In this document: positions 44,743 to 56,732 of the stretch, in pieces
How positions within the stretch are numbered: position 1 is the stretch's first letter
Layout of the letters: every line of letters starts with the position of its first letter
Source of the DNA: Omphiscola glabra
Lineage: Eukaryota; Mollusca; Gastropoda; Lymnaeidae
Length of the DNA stretch: 64,000 nt
Direction of reading: 5' to 3'
NCBI GenBank assembly: GCA_964017045.1
Contig: OZ024802.1
Span: 28,088,293-28,152,292, forward strand
Program-made: the position numbers and the translations under genes
The notes under the pieces: generated by a model
What the model was told of the DNA's origin: nothing
What the model saw: the letters and a program-made list of their open reading frames with translations, nothing else
Databases searched by the model: none

Positions 44743-46310
44743 ATACAGTATATATTACATAGAGAAATGGCTTGACATGCTGAGGTGGAATGTTTCAGCA
44801 TTCCCTATTGAACTGTGAGAAGAAAATTTATATTTTTAAGGTAGCTTAAGTCCACAAAGAATAGTGTCAACTTATATTAAAATAGCAGGTTATAATGTAT
44901 TTTACACATATAAAAATGTTTTACTTTTACATATATTTTTGTATATACTCCAGTATAAATGGTATTTTTTCATCCTTGCTAGTGGTAGCCAAACTTTACT
45001 GCTGATGTTAACATTATTATTACGTAAATAAAAATGTTTTCCTCACAGGTTCTTTTTTTAAGTAATTGTAGTGATTGGACTGTGATGAAGTTACATGTTA
45101 CATATTCTTAATAGAATCTTGTGTGGAAACAAAAAGTCAGAGGCCAGTTCAAATTTAGATATGGCCATAACAAAAATTCATGCTAGTTTTCAGAAAGAAT
45201 ATTGGTTCAGTGGTGTGCATAATTATATTTAAGGCAATTTAGTTTGTCAGCCTGGTTAGTTTATCATAGCAAACAAATTATTGCCATATATGGGGAGTAG
45301 ATAGATTAGAGGGAAATGCACGTTAATGGGCTAGATGGGAATGCACAGTAATGGGCAATATTAAATAAGAGTGAGAATCTACTGAATCATTCATTTTAGC
45401 TAGTGTAAACTCAAGGTTTGAGGATTGAATATAAGACAAATTTAATTCCAGTCTTAAAATAATAATTTCACTAGCAGAAATATTATCAATGTGGTCATTA
45501 AACTGTGCACAGTTATCTTTTACTCAAGAGTTATCTGCAATATCACAACATTTAATACAGTCCACATTTTTTTCCTTCATTTTTCACAAAATTATATGTT
45601 ACATAAATTATTCCTTTCTTTTAAATCACAACTTTTTAAAAATGTTAATGTTTCACTATGGTTTGTGTCAGATGATGAAGTATTTTATTTTAATAAGTTT
45701 TGACACTTTTACAGCAGATAGTTTCCCTTCTTATTATTGTGTGAAATTTGAGTCTAAAGTATACATATAAAGGAAATTTTACACTCAGAATAGCAGTACT
45801 TTCATAAATAAAAAAAAATTATTAAAAAAGTTCATAAAATATATAAAAAATAGTTGACGACGGCATATGCAAATTTGATTTTTTTAAAATTTATATAACT
45901 AATAAAATCAGAGCTACTTCATGTGAGATGTTAAATTATTTTGTAACCAGTTGATGAGTTTTTCATTAGTTTGCACCTTATTATTAAGAAGATAACTCAC
46001 TATATCACCAGTAAACAAATTGGACCTCAACCTTACCAACTCTCAGAGCAACTATTCAATTTTTTTTAATTCAGCCCCCATAGAAACTTTAAATTTTGCT
46101 CCATAACATTTTGAAACATTTGCATACTGGCCTAGTAAAATTGCTAAAACTAGAGTTCAACTTAAGTGAGTCTCCTCTAGTACTGGCCTAGTAAGATCTA
46201 TAATTCTAGAGTTCACTTATATGAGCCTCTTCTAACGTTAAGATTTTTGTTTTCTTAAAGCCTGAAAAATGGACAAAATTTGATCCAATTATTCCAGTGT
46301 TCATTCATAA
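44743..46310. other. Unassigned AT-rich stretch
   Basis: No gene is seen. A ~58-bp near-duplicate (tactggcctagtaaaattgc / tactggcctagtaagatcta) lies at about 46125-46230. Confidence 0.4.
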
Positions 46311-46334
46311 TTAGGTACTTCATTTAATGTGGTT

Positions 46335-46402
46335 GACTTTGTACTGCGCTTCAAGCCTTTGGGGGATGAAGCGTGATTTTCAAATAAACTTTATTATTAT
46401 TA
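46335..46402 (+). mobile_element. SINE/LINE 3' tail
   Basis: The phrase gtactgcgcttcaagcc then gatgaagcgtgattttcaaa then taaactttattattattac is a typical 3' end shared by invertebrate SINEs and their partner LINEs, closing in a (TTA)n tail. No tRNA-like A or B box is convincing upstream, so only the tail is claimed. Confidence 0.5.
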
Positions 46403-47619
46403 CTTTGTCGAAACAAGGGACACTCCTAGAAAATTTGTATCAGAAATGGGCGTTGGCATAATAGAATCCGAGTTTGTAATTTTTTATGTGCATGCAATTT
46501 TAATAATACAGGAGTCCTATTGGCCCATAATTAAGGTCTGACTCCGCCCATTCACATTAGGAGAAATGTTTACCTATATTCCCATTAAGTTTTTTTGTTC
46601 TTTATATCAACTTTAAGTGAGGAAAATTGTATGTCAATATAAGGCATCTTTCCGTCAATTTTGTAAAAATTCAAAGAAAAGGTCTTTCATATAAAATAGT
46701 GAAAAGCATTGTATATTGATGTGCCCGACGTTTGTTACGCTTGTCCCTGTAACCCGCATTACCATAAGGTTGCACAGCCTAATTTCGACATGGCGTGTCC
46801 CACGCCCCCTTTTTAATGGCAGATGATGCCGATACTTAGGAAATATTTAATTATTACCACCATTTACATCAAAATATTTGATAACTGATGTTTTAAATTG
46901 AACTTAAATGTTATTGAAAGAATAATATTTTAATTTGAGGTTGAAAAACTCGGTAGAGTCCATATTATAAATGATCATAATTTGCTGTGTGCAAAATGTC
47001 ATGTGCATGGGCAGCCATTCACAGTCACTTGCATAATGGCTATACCATAGTATACTAGAGTTTTAATTCATAAAAGTTTTCAGTGTGCAAATTCTATTAA
47101 ACCATTGGTCAGGGAAAGCTTTAATTAATTAGTCATGTGCCAAAGTTGAAAGTTCAAAATAAGTAGTTCCCCGAACAATATTTTAGTAATTAGGGCATGC
47201 GTTGCCTTATAAAGACTAAAAAGCATATATCGGTATAGTGGACGCCATAGATTTGGTAAACAGAAAAGCCATACATTAATACATTATATTAAATTTACTG
47301 ATATAGATACCTTAAATTGTGCATGGTTAAATAAGCTACAATTTATCTATAGTTGTATAACATTATTCCAATTATTTTTTAATACAGCGTTAGTTCTGAA
47401 AATAAAAGTCGTATAAAATTATAATTAAAACAAGTGTTATATAACTCGTGACGCGAACAGCAGAATTGGGTCACAGAATGTGGAGATGAGATCTATGTTA
47501 AAAAAGGACGAATGAAGTCGTACTTAAAAAATTCATAACTTGAAAACTACAACAGCTTATTCATTTGGGATTATATCACTAAAATTAGGCCTACTTAAAA
47601 GTTATAACAATAAAAGTTT
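46403..47619. other. Unassigned AT-rich stretch
   Basis: No gene or defined repeat is seen. Confidence 0.4.
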
Positions 47620-48021
47620 TTATCATTATTTATAGTCCATTTAACCTAAACATTTATTCAGGTAAATGGAATATTTACCTTAAATTTGTCATATCTTTTC
47701 ATCTGGGTTTAGCTCTGGTAAGGTTGAAAACAATCCATATTTGATGTATATTGATACAGCTCGCCCTGTTCTATAGGTTAGTATAGTGTTTGCACACTGT
47801 CCTTTTTGGAGTTAATAGTAGTATTACTAATAGGCATGTGTTTTGCTCAGATAAGTCTTGTTGGAGTGTTGATTTTAGTTCTGTAGGAAATATTTATTGA
47901 GAGTACAAGCTTGTGAATAATATGTGTAAAAAGAAATTGTCAAGGTCATTTGACTTACTAGTCACAATACAAGCTCCAAATTTACAACTACATTTTTCAA
48001 ATTCAAATAAAAATCTGGGCT

Positions 48022-48196
48022 AATGTTGAGAGATATCACAGTGATTCGTTAGGGATACATTTAGGGTTCAGGTTAGGTTTAGGGATACATTTAGGAAATT
48101 TTTTCATTATTTTAAAACATTTTATTCTTAATTTTACTGGTCACTGCAATCAAGTTGGCGGCCATGGTAAAAAACGCGGTGATGTCTCTCAACATT
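48022..48196 (-). mobile_element. TTAGGG-bearing MITE family, copy 3
   Basis: Ends aatgttgagagatatcac and gtgatgtctctcaacatt are inverted with about two mismatches. The interior, on the minus strand, contains the accatggccgccaacttgat block and cctaaacctaacctgaaccc. It interrupts piggyBac copy 2. Confidence 0.8.
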
Positions 48197-48398
48197 TACC
48201 AAAACCTGAAATTGTACTCAGTTTTAGTGCTATATGTAAGATCAGCAGCTTTTCTTTTAATAGAATCTCCATTATTTGTAGTAGGAACAGTATTAGCCCT
48301 TCTACAAGGCACTTAAGCTGGGACTGGGGGCAGGGCTGGTAGCTCATCAGCTAATGAATTATCATTATCAATTTCTTTATTTCGTCACCAGTACTACT

Positions 48399-48430
48399 AA
48401 TTACTACTACTACTACTACTACTACTACTA
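48399..48430. repeat. (TAC)n microsatellite
   Basis: About ten copies of tac lie inside the N-terminal acidic-leader region of piggyBac copy 2. Confidence 0.95.
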
Positions 48431-49206
48431 GGATTATAATTATACTATTACTATTCATTTACTTGATTTACTATTCTGACTATTCACAACATCAGAATCA
48501 GCCTCTGCATCCAAAATCATAAAATCACTGTCTAAAAAGTCATTAGAGTAATATTTTCAACCTTTGTTAGATCGGGTAATCCCTTATTTTAACACAAATT
48601 ATTATTTCTAGAAAAATAAATTTTAAAATTATTTTGACGCATTTTATTATTTCTACAGAAATAAATAAAAAATCAATTTTTATCTCATGGAACTACATTA
48701 AAACACTTCATTGGATTTATAACATGTATTTATTGTTTTCCGAATGTTTTGTCATTGGTTTTAAACTGAAATTTTAATATAAAACATGTATTTCCAGTGT
48801 CTGTCAATTGTTTGGTTTGTTTTGGTCCATTTAGCCAGTGTGGGGCCAGATTTTTGCCAGTCTCAGACCAAATGTATTATTCATACGGTTAAAGTAATGT
48901 AAAAATAAAAGACAATTATGTCAGATTCAGGGGCATCGGCTTACACTGGGGTGTAAGGACTGCGCTTTTTGCCAGGCCACTGTTTCGTGGTTTCTCTGGT
49001 CAGCTTACATCACCATTGAAACTCCTATGTTGTAATTCTTTGATATAGTGACGTAATGCCAAGTCCCGGTCACTTTTGGTCAGATAACTTTATTCACAAG
49101 TTAATGATGATGTGTGTATCCGCTGCCTTGGTAATCAACTCCAAATCCTACCCCCTCCCCACCATGGCTTCAATTTTAAGGGGCTACCCATATATTTCGA
49201 GCGCTC

Positions 49207-49209
<3 letters not shown>

Positions 49210-49241
<32 letters not shown>
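49210..49241. repeat. (GA)n microsatellite
   Basis: Sixteen or so GA dinucleotides in the loop of the inverted repeat. Confidence 0.95.
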
Positions 49242-49245
<4 letters not shown>

Positions 49246-49347
49246 GGAAGCGTACGTGATGCCGATGATCACGCTCTGAGGGAAAGGGTAGCGGGCGTGA
49301 TGCCGATTATCAGATTCATAAAAATAAAACTTGGAAATCCATTAGAA

Positions 49348-49513
49348 CAGTGGTTCTCAATCTTCCTAATGCCACGACCCTTTATACAGTTCATCATGTT
49401 GCGGTGACCCCCAACCATAAAATTACTACTTCATACATAAGTTTTTCTGATGGTTGTAGGCGACCCCTGAGTTAGGGTCGTTCAACCCACGACCCACATG
49501 TTGAGAACAGTTG
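49348..49513 (+). mobile_element. SPIN-like hAT MITE (longer copy)
   Basis: The element begins CAGTGGTTCTCAATCTTCC and runs through taatgccacgacccttta, gttgcggtgacccccaacc, ttgtaggcgacccctg and acccacatgttgagaac. These match my recollection of the SPIN hAT consensus over almost its whole 166 bp. Flanking octamers cattagaa and aattataa agree at 6 of 8 positions. The interior is shorter than full non-autonomous SPIN copies. SPIN has been described from mammals, frogs, lizards, a triatomine bug and a pond snail. Confidence 0.75.
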
Positions 49514-50130
49514 AATTATAAAAAAGAATAACCACTGGAGGTTTGTCATAGTCATAATTTTTTTTTTAAACTTACCTGTTCCTGGTACAACTAGTTATGT
49601 GAGTGTGTGTAGCGAAAAAAAAGGGGGGGGGGGAGGGGGGACTGTCTGGTGTTACTAGTTCCATCATTAGTTAACACTTCCCCACCCTCCTGCCCCACTT
49701 CCACCACCCAAGTTATGACCTTTTTAACCTTCATACTGGCACAGGCCGCATTAAATGGGTCTACAGTGTATGGACATCATGACGGGACCTTTAACGCTCG
49801 AGAGAGCTCGGTCCTTACACCCCAGTGTAAGCTGATGCCCCGAATCCGATATAATTGTCTATTATTTTTACATTACTTTAGACTTTAACCGTATGAATAA
49901 TACATTTGGTCTGAGACTGGCAAAAAATCTGGCCGCACACCAGCTAAATGGACCAAAACAAACCAATCAAAACAATTGACAGACACTGGAAATACATGTT
50001 TTATATTACAATTTCGTTTAAAACCAATGACAAAACATTCGGAAAACAATAAATACATGTTATAATATCCACTGAAGTGTTTTAATGGCTGTTCAGGAGT
50101 TGTATATCCGTGACCTCAGTTGCTGTTTTG

Positions 50131-50349
50131 TTATGTTGCTGATGACTTTAGGGTTCAGGTTAGGGATAGATTTAGGGTTCAGGTTAGGGTGAGGGATAGA
50201 TTTAGGGTTCAGGTTAGGGTGAGGGATACATTTAGGAATTTATTTCATTATTTTTAAACGTTTTATTAGTTTTATTCTTAATTTTACGGGTCGTGTCAAC
50301 CAAGATGGCTGCCATGGTAAAAAACGCGGATATATCTCTAAAAATGTAT
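50131..50349 (-). mobile_element. TTAGGG-bearing MITE family, copy 4
   Basis: Contains tttagggttcaggttaggg repeated three times, then cattatttttaaacgtttta, an accaagatggctgccatgg block and aaaacgcggatatatctct. The right end resembles those of the other copies, and the left end is poorly preserved. Confidence 0.65.
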
Positions 50350-50808
50350 CAGGGATTACCGTTAGATCGATCACCAGATGGGTCAGGTCAAGATTTCATG
50401 TTTGTAAACAAATATAAAATGGACAATCAAAACAACCGCTTCAAACACTTCATTATATGTTAAAGTTGATTCAAATTAAGAAAAACCGGATGTTTTCAAA
50501 GGAAATCGTTCTAGATTTGATTAAAAGTAACTAAAATCCAACAGCTAAGAAAAAACCGAAATAAACAGGTTTTTATACATTGCCAGAAACCTCATTTAAA
50601 ATCGACTATTGGTGCGTTGATCCGGAGAGAAAGACTTAAGAGAGTCAAAAAGGCAAAATATTAAATCAATACAAAAATCGGAACTTCGTATGCAGGATGA
50701 ATGATTGAGTAACAATTTCGACCCGATCCAGCTTTACAGCACACGATATGAGAAACTTCTACTTCTCTCTTACACTTACAGAAGTCTAACTAAGGCCCCA
50801 CTTCATCA

Positions 50809-50990
50809 CAGTGGCGTAGCTAGAGTGTTTGGCGCCCGGGGACAAGATTCGCACCCGGGGACAAGATTCATTTCAAAACGCCCTCTTTTTCATTTTTCAA
50901 CTCTCAAACCCATTATTTTCATCAATAAAATAATACCAAAGCACATTTTGGCGCCCCTAACTAGCTGGCGCCCCCTACACTACGCCTCTG
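50809..50990. mobile_element. hAT-type MITE, perfect CTTCATCA duplication
   Basis: The 182-bp element begins CAGTGGCGTAGCTAG and ends acactacgcctctg. Identical octamers CTTCATCA flank it (50801-50808 and 50991-50998). The interior has two copies of gcacccggggacaagatt and matches the element at 4070-4256 in its gcgcc-rich ends. Confidence 0.9.
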
Positions 50991-51164
50991 CTTCATCAAG
51001 ATCACAATCGCTTCTGACTGCTGATGAGAATATCTGATTTCTGAGAAAGAAAACGATTAATATCAAACGCTGAACTGATCAGCCTTCATCTGTAAATGAC
51101 GAAGGCATAAATCGCCTCCAGCAGTTACCCATTATTCAAGAAATGGAAGACTCCACCCACCACA

Positions 51165-51715
51165 AGCGACATGTGTGCGGCTCAGACAGTCGGCCACAAA
51201 TCGTTTTTGACCCCAAAAAAACATGGCCATTGACAGGTTCTGGAAACGAAATTTGGCTCTCAAACATTTTTTAATCGTCCTGCTGCTGATTTGTTTAGCT
51301 CTTTTCACTAATGAGTTTGCCGACCACTTGTCTAAGGCGTCGAACAAGGTTGCGTCCTCGCGCCAACACGTTCCAGCAACATGCTCTCCGCCATGCTGTC
51401 TGATGCTCTCAGATAAGGAGACATTGGAATCGACATTTGCTATGTAGTGTTATGTGGTTTTGAAAATTTTATCTGTTTTGAGATTTCGCTCGTTAAATGA
51501 ACAATACCGGTACCGGTGAAAACCAAAACAGGTATTCAAAGGAAAACGATACCAAAGCTAGTACAGGTAATATTCAATTTAATTAGAGGCCTACTATTAA
51601 ATTTATATACAAAATCGACAGAAAATAAAAACTATATTAACTTACAGCAAGCGGAAAACTATAATCCTCGACAGATACACATATTAATACACACTCTCAC
51701 CACCACAGTTCACCA
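51165..51715 (+). mobile_element. LINE-derived repeat, copy B (plus)
   Basis: The reverse complement of 6095-7440 is matched here. At 51338-51430 the plus strand reads GVEQGCVLAPTRSSNMLSAM then LSDALR and a stop, the same polymerase fragment as copy A. A partial hAT MITE (gctcttttcactaatgagtt then tgccgaccactt) abuts it at the position occupied by the MITE in copy A. One 39-bp minisatellite unit (aaaacgataccaaagctagt) follows at about 51540, then the shared tail ending in cctcgacagatacacata. Confidence 0.7.
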
Positions 51716-54700
51716 AAGAAGAGTACAGTCATGGGTATGACAATGAAAAATCGGTCTCGTAAATGTGGAAAAAAATTTACAAAATGTCTCTCTCGTCTGG
51801 GAAAACTGCGGGTTTATCTATAGTGAGAAATTTGGAATATAATTGTAATATTTTATCCGAAGAGAACCGTATAAAAATAAATTATAAATTTCCCAATATT
51901 CATTTGATTGAAATATTTATTAATTAAAACAACTATAACTTTCTTCAGATAAATTACAAATTGCCTCAAAAAATTATTGCAGTTGGCCGAAAATGCCACC
52001 CGTTATAATGAATAATGTAAGGGGAAAAGGGCCTACCGTGGCGGATCACCCATCCAGCCACATCCCCCTTCTTTCGCCACCGTTTTAATACCATATTACT
52101 CCATGTGTCGTTCAAACTAGTTAAGATACACACCAAACATCTTTTTAAAAATATAGATTAGGGCGAACAACTGAACGTAAAAGTAAAACGTTGTCTTATC
52201 TATCATCACTCTGAAGAGGCCAATTTTCGGAACTTAAATGATTAACCTAATTAATAATCGAAATCTGTATACCTGTAACAAGATTAGCATTAAATCATCA
52301 CATATATACATATACGGAGAGTTGCATTTCATTGATTCCTAAAATTGTAATGGGGGGAAAGGCACCAGTTACTATTATTTTAATTAAAATTATTTAAAAT
52401 TTTAGACTATACAAATTTAAAATTTAGTAAAATATTTTTTTGTTTTATTATTGTACACATAGTCTTGGGGGAGGAGGCTCAGAAACATAAAGTGACATTA
52501 AGGGGTGTTAAAAATAAATAAAGTGGAGACTCAGTGGAGACTGAAAAAAAAGGCGGTTGGGGGGGGATGAGGTAAATTATTTGTTTTATTTGTCATGATT
52601 TCTTTGGCTTTGTTTGGTAAGAAGGTATAAACTTTTTTATACATCCACGGGCAAGCTGCTCTGTTTTGAAAAATTTAGGCTTTAAATATTAGCCTTAACA
52701 GACATGTAGCTACAGACTTGTGACTGTGACTTAGACTACTTAGACTTAGAGCTTGCAAAATTGTTATTTGTAAGTCTAAGACTAAGACAACTATATATGT
52801 GTGTTACAATAGTTGTAGTGTCAATACTGTTGGAAGGCAACAGATTCTTCTTCTTGTTAACAGGCACTACAACTGGCTGCAACAAAAGATTTTGGATTTT
52901 ATTCCAAATAGTTTCAATTCCTTTTTTAAAAATAGAAAGCTTTTTATATAATCTTGACACATATACAGACCTGTTTACTCTTACGATTGTGGCGTTCAAT
53001 GTACGATTTTGAGATGTATACATTATATATACTATATGTTTATTTTTTACTATTAAGATAATGTATTGAATGATTTTGTGATGATGTTGTATACTGTATA
53101 TATACATATTGCAGCCTTGTTATAAACATAGTTGCTATCCTCTTGTAGGAAGGCCTCATCAAGAGCAGAAACAGCTGCTTTTTTGCCATCTGTCTTGACT
53201 CTTGTTCCGTACGCTACTATTCAGATAGATAGCACAGCCATTTCTTTTCACACTTGTGGTTGCATCCTAGGCAATTTTATATTTCAATTTTATATTATAT
53301 TTAAATTAGGCTATACTTATATACTATATCATAGTATATGATTGTTTATTTTGTTAATTTGTTTACAAATTCCGTAACAATCCCAATAATATAATAATCA
53401 ATAAATGAATAATAATATTGAATGTAGAACAACTGAAAAACCTGCAGACAAATGTAATTAGTATTATCAACTAATTAATACTAGTACTATTACCAGTATA
53501 ATTACTATTACTTAGTAGTATTACTAAGACTAATACTAAGTATTTATTAGTATTAGCCATTTGTATTAGTGAACTTAAGTCTGAAGGACTAATTTCATTT
53601 AATTAATTTTAATTCACAAATAACAGTAAATTAAATATTAATGAATTTTTAGATTTACATTCAAATAAATTATTTTAAAATCTGCTTTGATCCAATTAAC
53701 TGTTTTAAGTATTGAATAATTATAACAAATACCGGTATTTCCAAAACATTCATTATTTAATTTCTGTGACTAATGATAACTGCACCGCCGTCCCTAGGTG
53801 AGAAAATGGGCGAAAAGTGAATTTGGAGTTTTGGTTACCCAATTTAGGTTGTTTTTTTTTTTTTTTTTTTTGGGTTACTTGAGTGCAGCCCCGTTAACTA
53901 TATGTTAAGCTATAAAATGCAATAAATATGTTAGGATATGATCTTATGTGTTCTTTTACCATACAAACAATCTACTGAATATTTTATTCACCACCTGTCG
54001 CTTTTTATCAAACAGCTTGGGGTAGCAGCATCAAACTGTAATGCAACTTATAGTGAAGTGTGCAGAAACCAATCAATAGGAGACTTTTGACGTAAAACAC
54101 AACTTATTTATGCATATTTTGATGATCAAGGATATTTACCAAGGTCAACGAAAGTATTCTTAAAAAAATAGGTCAAAAGCTTATGCTCCATTTTACGCCA
54201 TGCGCAGAATGGTGCGTGTACAAGTATTGGGATCTTTACTATGATGGCCTTATTTTTACAAATAATGTTAAATTTAATTAACTGTATGATTTACTTTAAT
54301 AATGGAGAAATATTGCACATCAAGGGACAAGGAAATTATTCTTTTGAGTAAAAGTAATCAAAATATTAAAATAAAAATTGAAATGTAGTAAATGGGGACA
54401 AATAGTTTTACAAGTTTCCGACATACAAGTCAACATAATCAAATTCAAGTAACTTATTTTTAAGGTAAATAATTAAATTACATTGGAACAGTTATTTAAA
54501 ATACTAATGTGCTGGTACTGTAGCCAAATATGACATATTTAATATTGACTAACTAACTGAGTATTAGCCTATTAATAGTATATCAATAGTATTAGTATAA
54601 TTTTTCGTCCTTTGCTTGTGAATACGACCAAGGCATATTTGGACTTGAATAGTAGCTTTGGCTTGAGCTGTATTTTGTATTGACTCAGTTAAGAACACTT

Positions 54701-54889
54701 GGCCAATCAGCACCCTTATAATAGTACCATAACAAGTAGGTCCCCATACACACTTGACACACTGATATTGCAACAACATTTTAAGCATAGTGAGAAATGG
54801 TTACCCTGGAGGTCAAGGAAATTATAGCAATTAAATTTATTTTTCTGTCTCCGTGTCTTGTGATTTGTGAAAAAACATTAATTTTGTTT
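51716..54889. other. Unassigned AT-rich stretch
   Basis: No supported gene lies in about 3.2 kb. Minor features are a poly-T run near 53850 and a short actagtattacta-type simple region at about 53460-53560. A 69-codon plus ORF starting 53132 (CRKASSRAETAAFLPS) follows a tcttgtag acceptor-like site but lacks any other support. Confidence 0.4.
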
Positions 54890-56412
54890 TTGGCAGGGCT
54901 CTAAGTCTTCTTTCGCCTCTTCGTCCTCGAGGAGCAGCAGCCATTCTTTATCGACGTCTGTGGTCCTTCCTAGGACATAGGCCGCCTACAAGAGTCCTCC
55001 AGGCATCATGATCCTGAACCAATCTCTCCAGCTTCCCCCAAGTGTGGCCAAGTTTCTTGGTATCTGCTTCCACTTCACGGCGCCAAGTGTTCCTCGGCCT
55101 GCATCTTTTCTGTTTTCCTTGAGGGTTCCAGTTCAGGGCTTGTCTAGTTATGCTGGAGGCAGGTTTCCTGAGTGTATTGCCAATCGATCTCTATTTTCTC
55201 TGGAAGATCTCTTGTTCTACCGGTTTCTGCTTTGTCCGCTGCCACAGTTTCTGGTTGCTGATTCTGTCGAGCCAGTGAATCCCGAGAATCCTTCTTAGGC
55301 AGTTATTGATGAAGGACTGGATTCTCTTCATATTCACAGCAGTGGTTCTCCATGTCTCTGCGCCATATAGTAGAAAAGGTTTCACCATGGTGTTGAAGGT
55401 TCTGATCTTTAGGTTGTTACTCAAGTGTTTGGAGACCCAGACATTCTTAAGTTGTTGGAAGGCTGCCCGTGCCTTTCCAACCATTATTTTGACAGCATCC
55501 GTCCCACCTTGCTTGTCCACGATGCTACCAAGGTAGACAAAGCTCTCTACCCCTTCAAGCACTTCCTCTTCAAGCCTGATGGGTGCTGTATTGGTTGCAT
55601 TGACCTTGAGGACCTTGCTCTTCCTTTTTGTGTATATTAAGACCAATACGTGCAGAAGTGGCTGCAATAGTTCTCTTTTTCTCCTGCATCTGTTTTTGGG
55701 TATTGGAGAGAAGAGCAAGATCATCAGCAAAATCGAGGTCGTCAAGCTGGTCCCACAAGGTCCATTGTATACATTCCACTTCTGCGTGTGGATGTTTCCA
55801 TCACCCAGTCAATGGCCAATAGAAACAGGAAAGGCGAAAGCAAACATCCTTGCCTCACACTGGTCTTCACCTGGAAATCTGTCACCTGTTGTCCATAGAC
55901 AACGCGGCAGGTCATCCCTTCATAGGAGTTCCTGATTAGTCCGCGATTTTCCGCCTCACCCCATAATGTCTCAACAGTCTCCAGAGGGTTTGCCTATCCA
56001 CGCTGTCCAAGGCTTTCTGGTAGTCAACGAAGTTGATGTAGAGGGGCGAGTTCCATTCCAGTGATTGCTCTAGGATAATGCCCAGTGTTGCAATTTGGTC
56101 TGTACAGGATCTGTTGGTGCGGAAGCCAGCTTGTTGGTCCCGCAGCCGGGGGTCCACAGCGTCTTTCATTCTGTTGAGTAGTGCGCGGCTGAAAACCTTG
56201 TCTGGGATGGACAGTAACATGATCCCTCTATAGTTGGAGCAGGAGCTTAAATCCCCCCTTCTTTAATGAGGTATCCCTCGTTCCACTCAGAAGGTACCAG
56301 TTCCTCCTCCCAGATCTTCATGGACAGTGGGTGTAGCATCTCTACACTGGTGTTCACGTCAGTCTTCAGTGCCTCAGCTGGGCTGCCATCCGGTGCTGCA
56401 GCCTCTAAGTCT
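54890..56412 (-). mobile_element. 5'-truncated LINE (non-LTR retrotransposon)
   Basis: On the minus strand the polymerase runs from about 56405 to 55190 in several frames. Visible blocks are AAAPDGSPAEALKTDV, MLLSIPDKVFSRALLNRMKD, QQAGFRTNRSCTDQIATL, YINFVDYQKALDSVDR and SVRQGCLLSPFLFLLAIDW. They continue with the catalytic LDDLDFADDLALLS, then SFVYLGSIVDKQGGTDAV and LLYGAETWRTT. The post-RT tail (TRQALNWNPQGK-like, then NTWRREVEADTKKLGHTWG-like) extends to about 54900 with stops. The APE endonuclease is missing, so it is 5' truncated. The style is that of the endonuclease/reverse-transcriptase family common in molluscs and flatworms. I would guess the RTE side but cannot prove the clade. Confidence 0.85.
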
Positions 56413-56732
56413 AATAAAGTTTAAAGCAATATTAAAGAAACAGGATGCATTTATTTCCATAAAATCTATTACACCATGGAATATAATCAAATTAGTGATA
56501 GAATGAGCCATACAGATTAAATAGAACAATTGTCAGAAAATATGTGTGACCTAAAGGGTTTTTCTAATGCACATATTTTTTTTAAATTTATTTAATTAAT
56601 TTTTTAAGATGTTTTAAATTTATCAAGCGTGCTGCTAGTGGCATGTCACTGAGATTTATAGACACAACAATATTCATGCATACAGATCAGATTTCAAAGC
56701 TTTCACACTTTGTTTATTTTCAGACCCTGAAA

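Larger units (their letters stand above)
48702..50081. repeat. Long inverted repeat, ~265-bp arms
   Basis: Arms 48702-48965 and about 49812-50081 are inverted with high similarity (for example ttgttttccgaatgttttgt, ttggtccatttagc, gtgtaaggac at the inner end). TTAA stands just outside both arms (48698-48701 and 50082-50085), so this may be a separate TTAA-type insertion inside the 9-bp-duplication element. The loop holds a (GA)n tract and the SPIN-like copy. No ORF of note is present. Confidence 0.85.
48575..50360. mobile_element. 1.8-kb element with 9-bp duplication
   Basis: Termini GGTAATCCCT and the complement of agggattacc are inverted. Identical 9-bp copies of GTTAGATCG flank it (48566-48574 and 50361-50369). 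The surrounding piggyBac sequence is continuous across the insertion when compared with copy 1, which independently fixes the boundaries. A 9-bp duplication suggests a Mutator-like mechanism, but the short termini and absence of a protein leave the class open. Confidence 0.7.
47620..50650 (-). mobile_element. piggyBac element, copy 2 (minus), heavily nested
   Basis: Read on the minus strand, the order matches copy 1 (35850-37160). The 5' leader lies at 50370-50645, the acidic N-terminus at 48430-48565 (DFLDSDFMILDAEADSD-like) and the ATNTVPTTNNGDS-like part at 48200-48320. The entry helix and C-terminal pieces lie at 47640-47960 (including gacagtgtgcaaac and the ctaaacccagatgaaaagat tail). 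The zinc-binding end is badly decayed. Two insertions split it: a MITE at 48022-48196 and a 1.8-kb element at 48575-50360. No functional protein is possible. Confidence 0.75.

Noticed and set aside
50160..50235. Interstitial telomere tract (TTAGGG)
   Set aside because: The motif is interspersed in a 31-bp repeat that belongs to a MITE with inverted ends. It is not a pure telomeric array.
56643..56732. Upstream in-frame ATG as start of the zinc-finger protein
   Set aside because: A strong acceptor (tttattttcag) lies between it and the ATG at 56733, and the extension is not protein-like. The decayed paralogue keeps the same acceptor-like tract.
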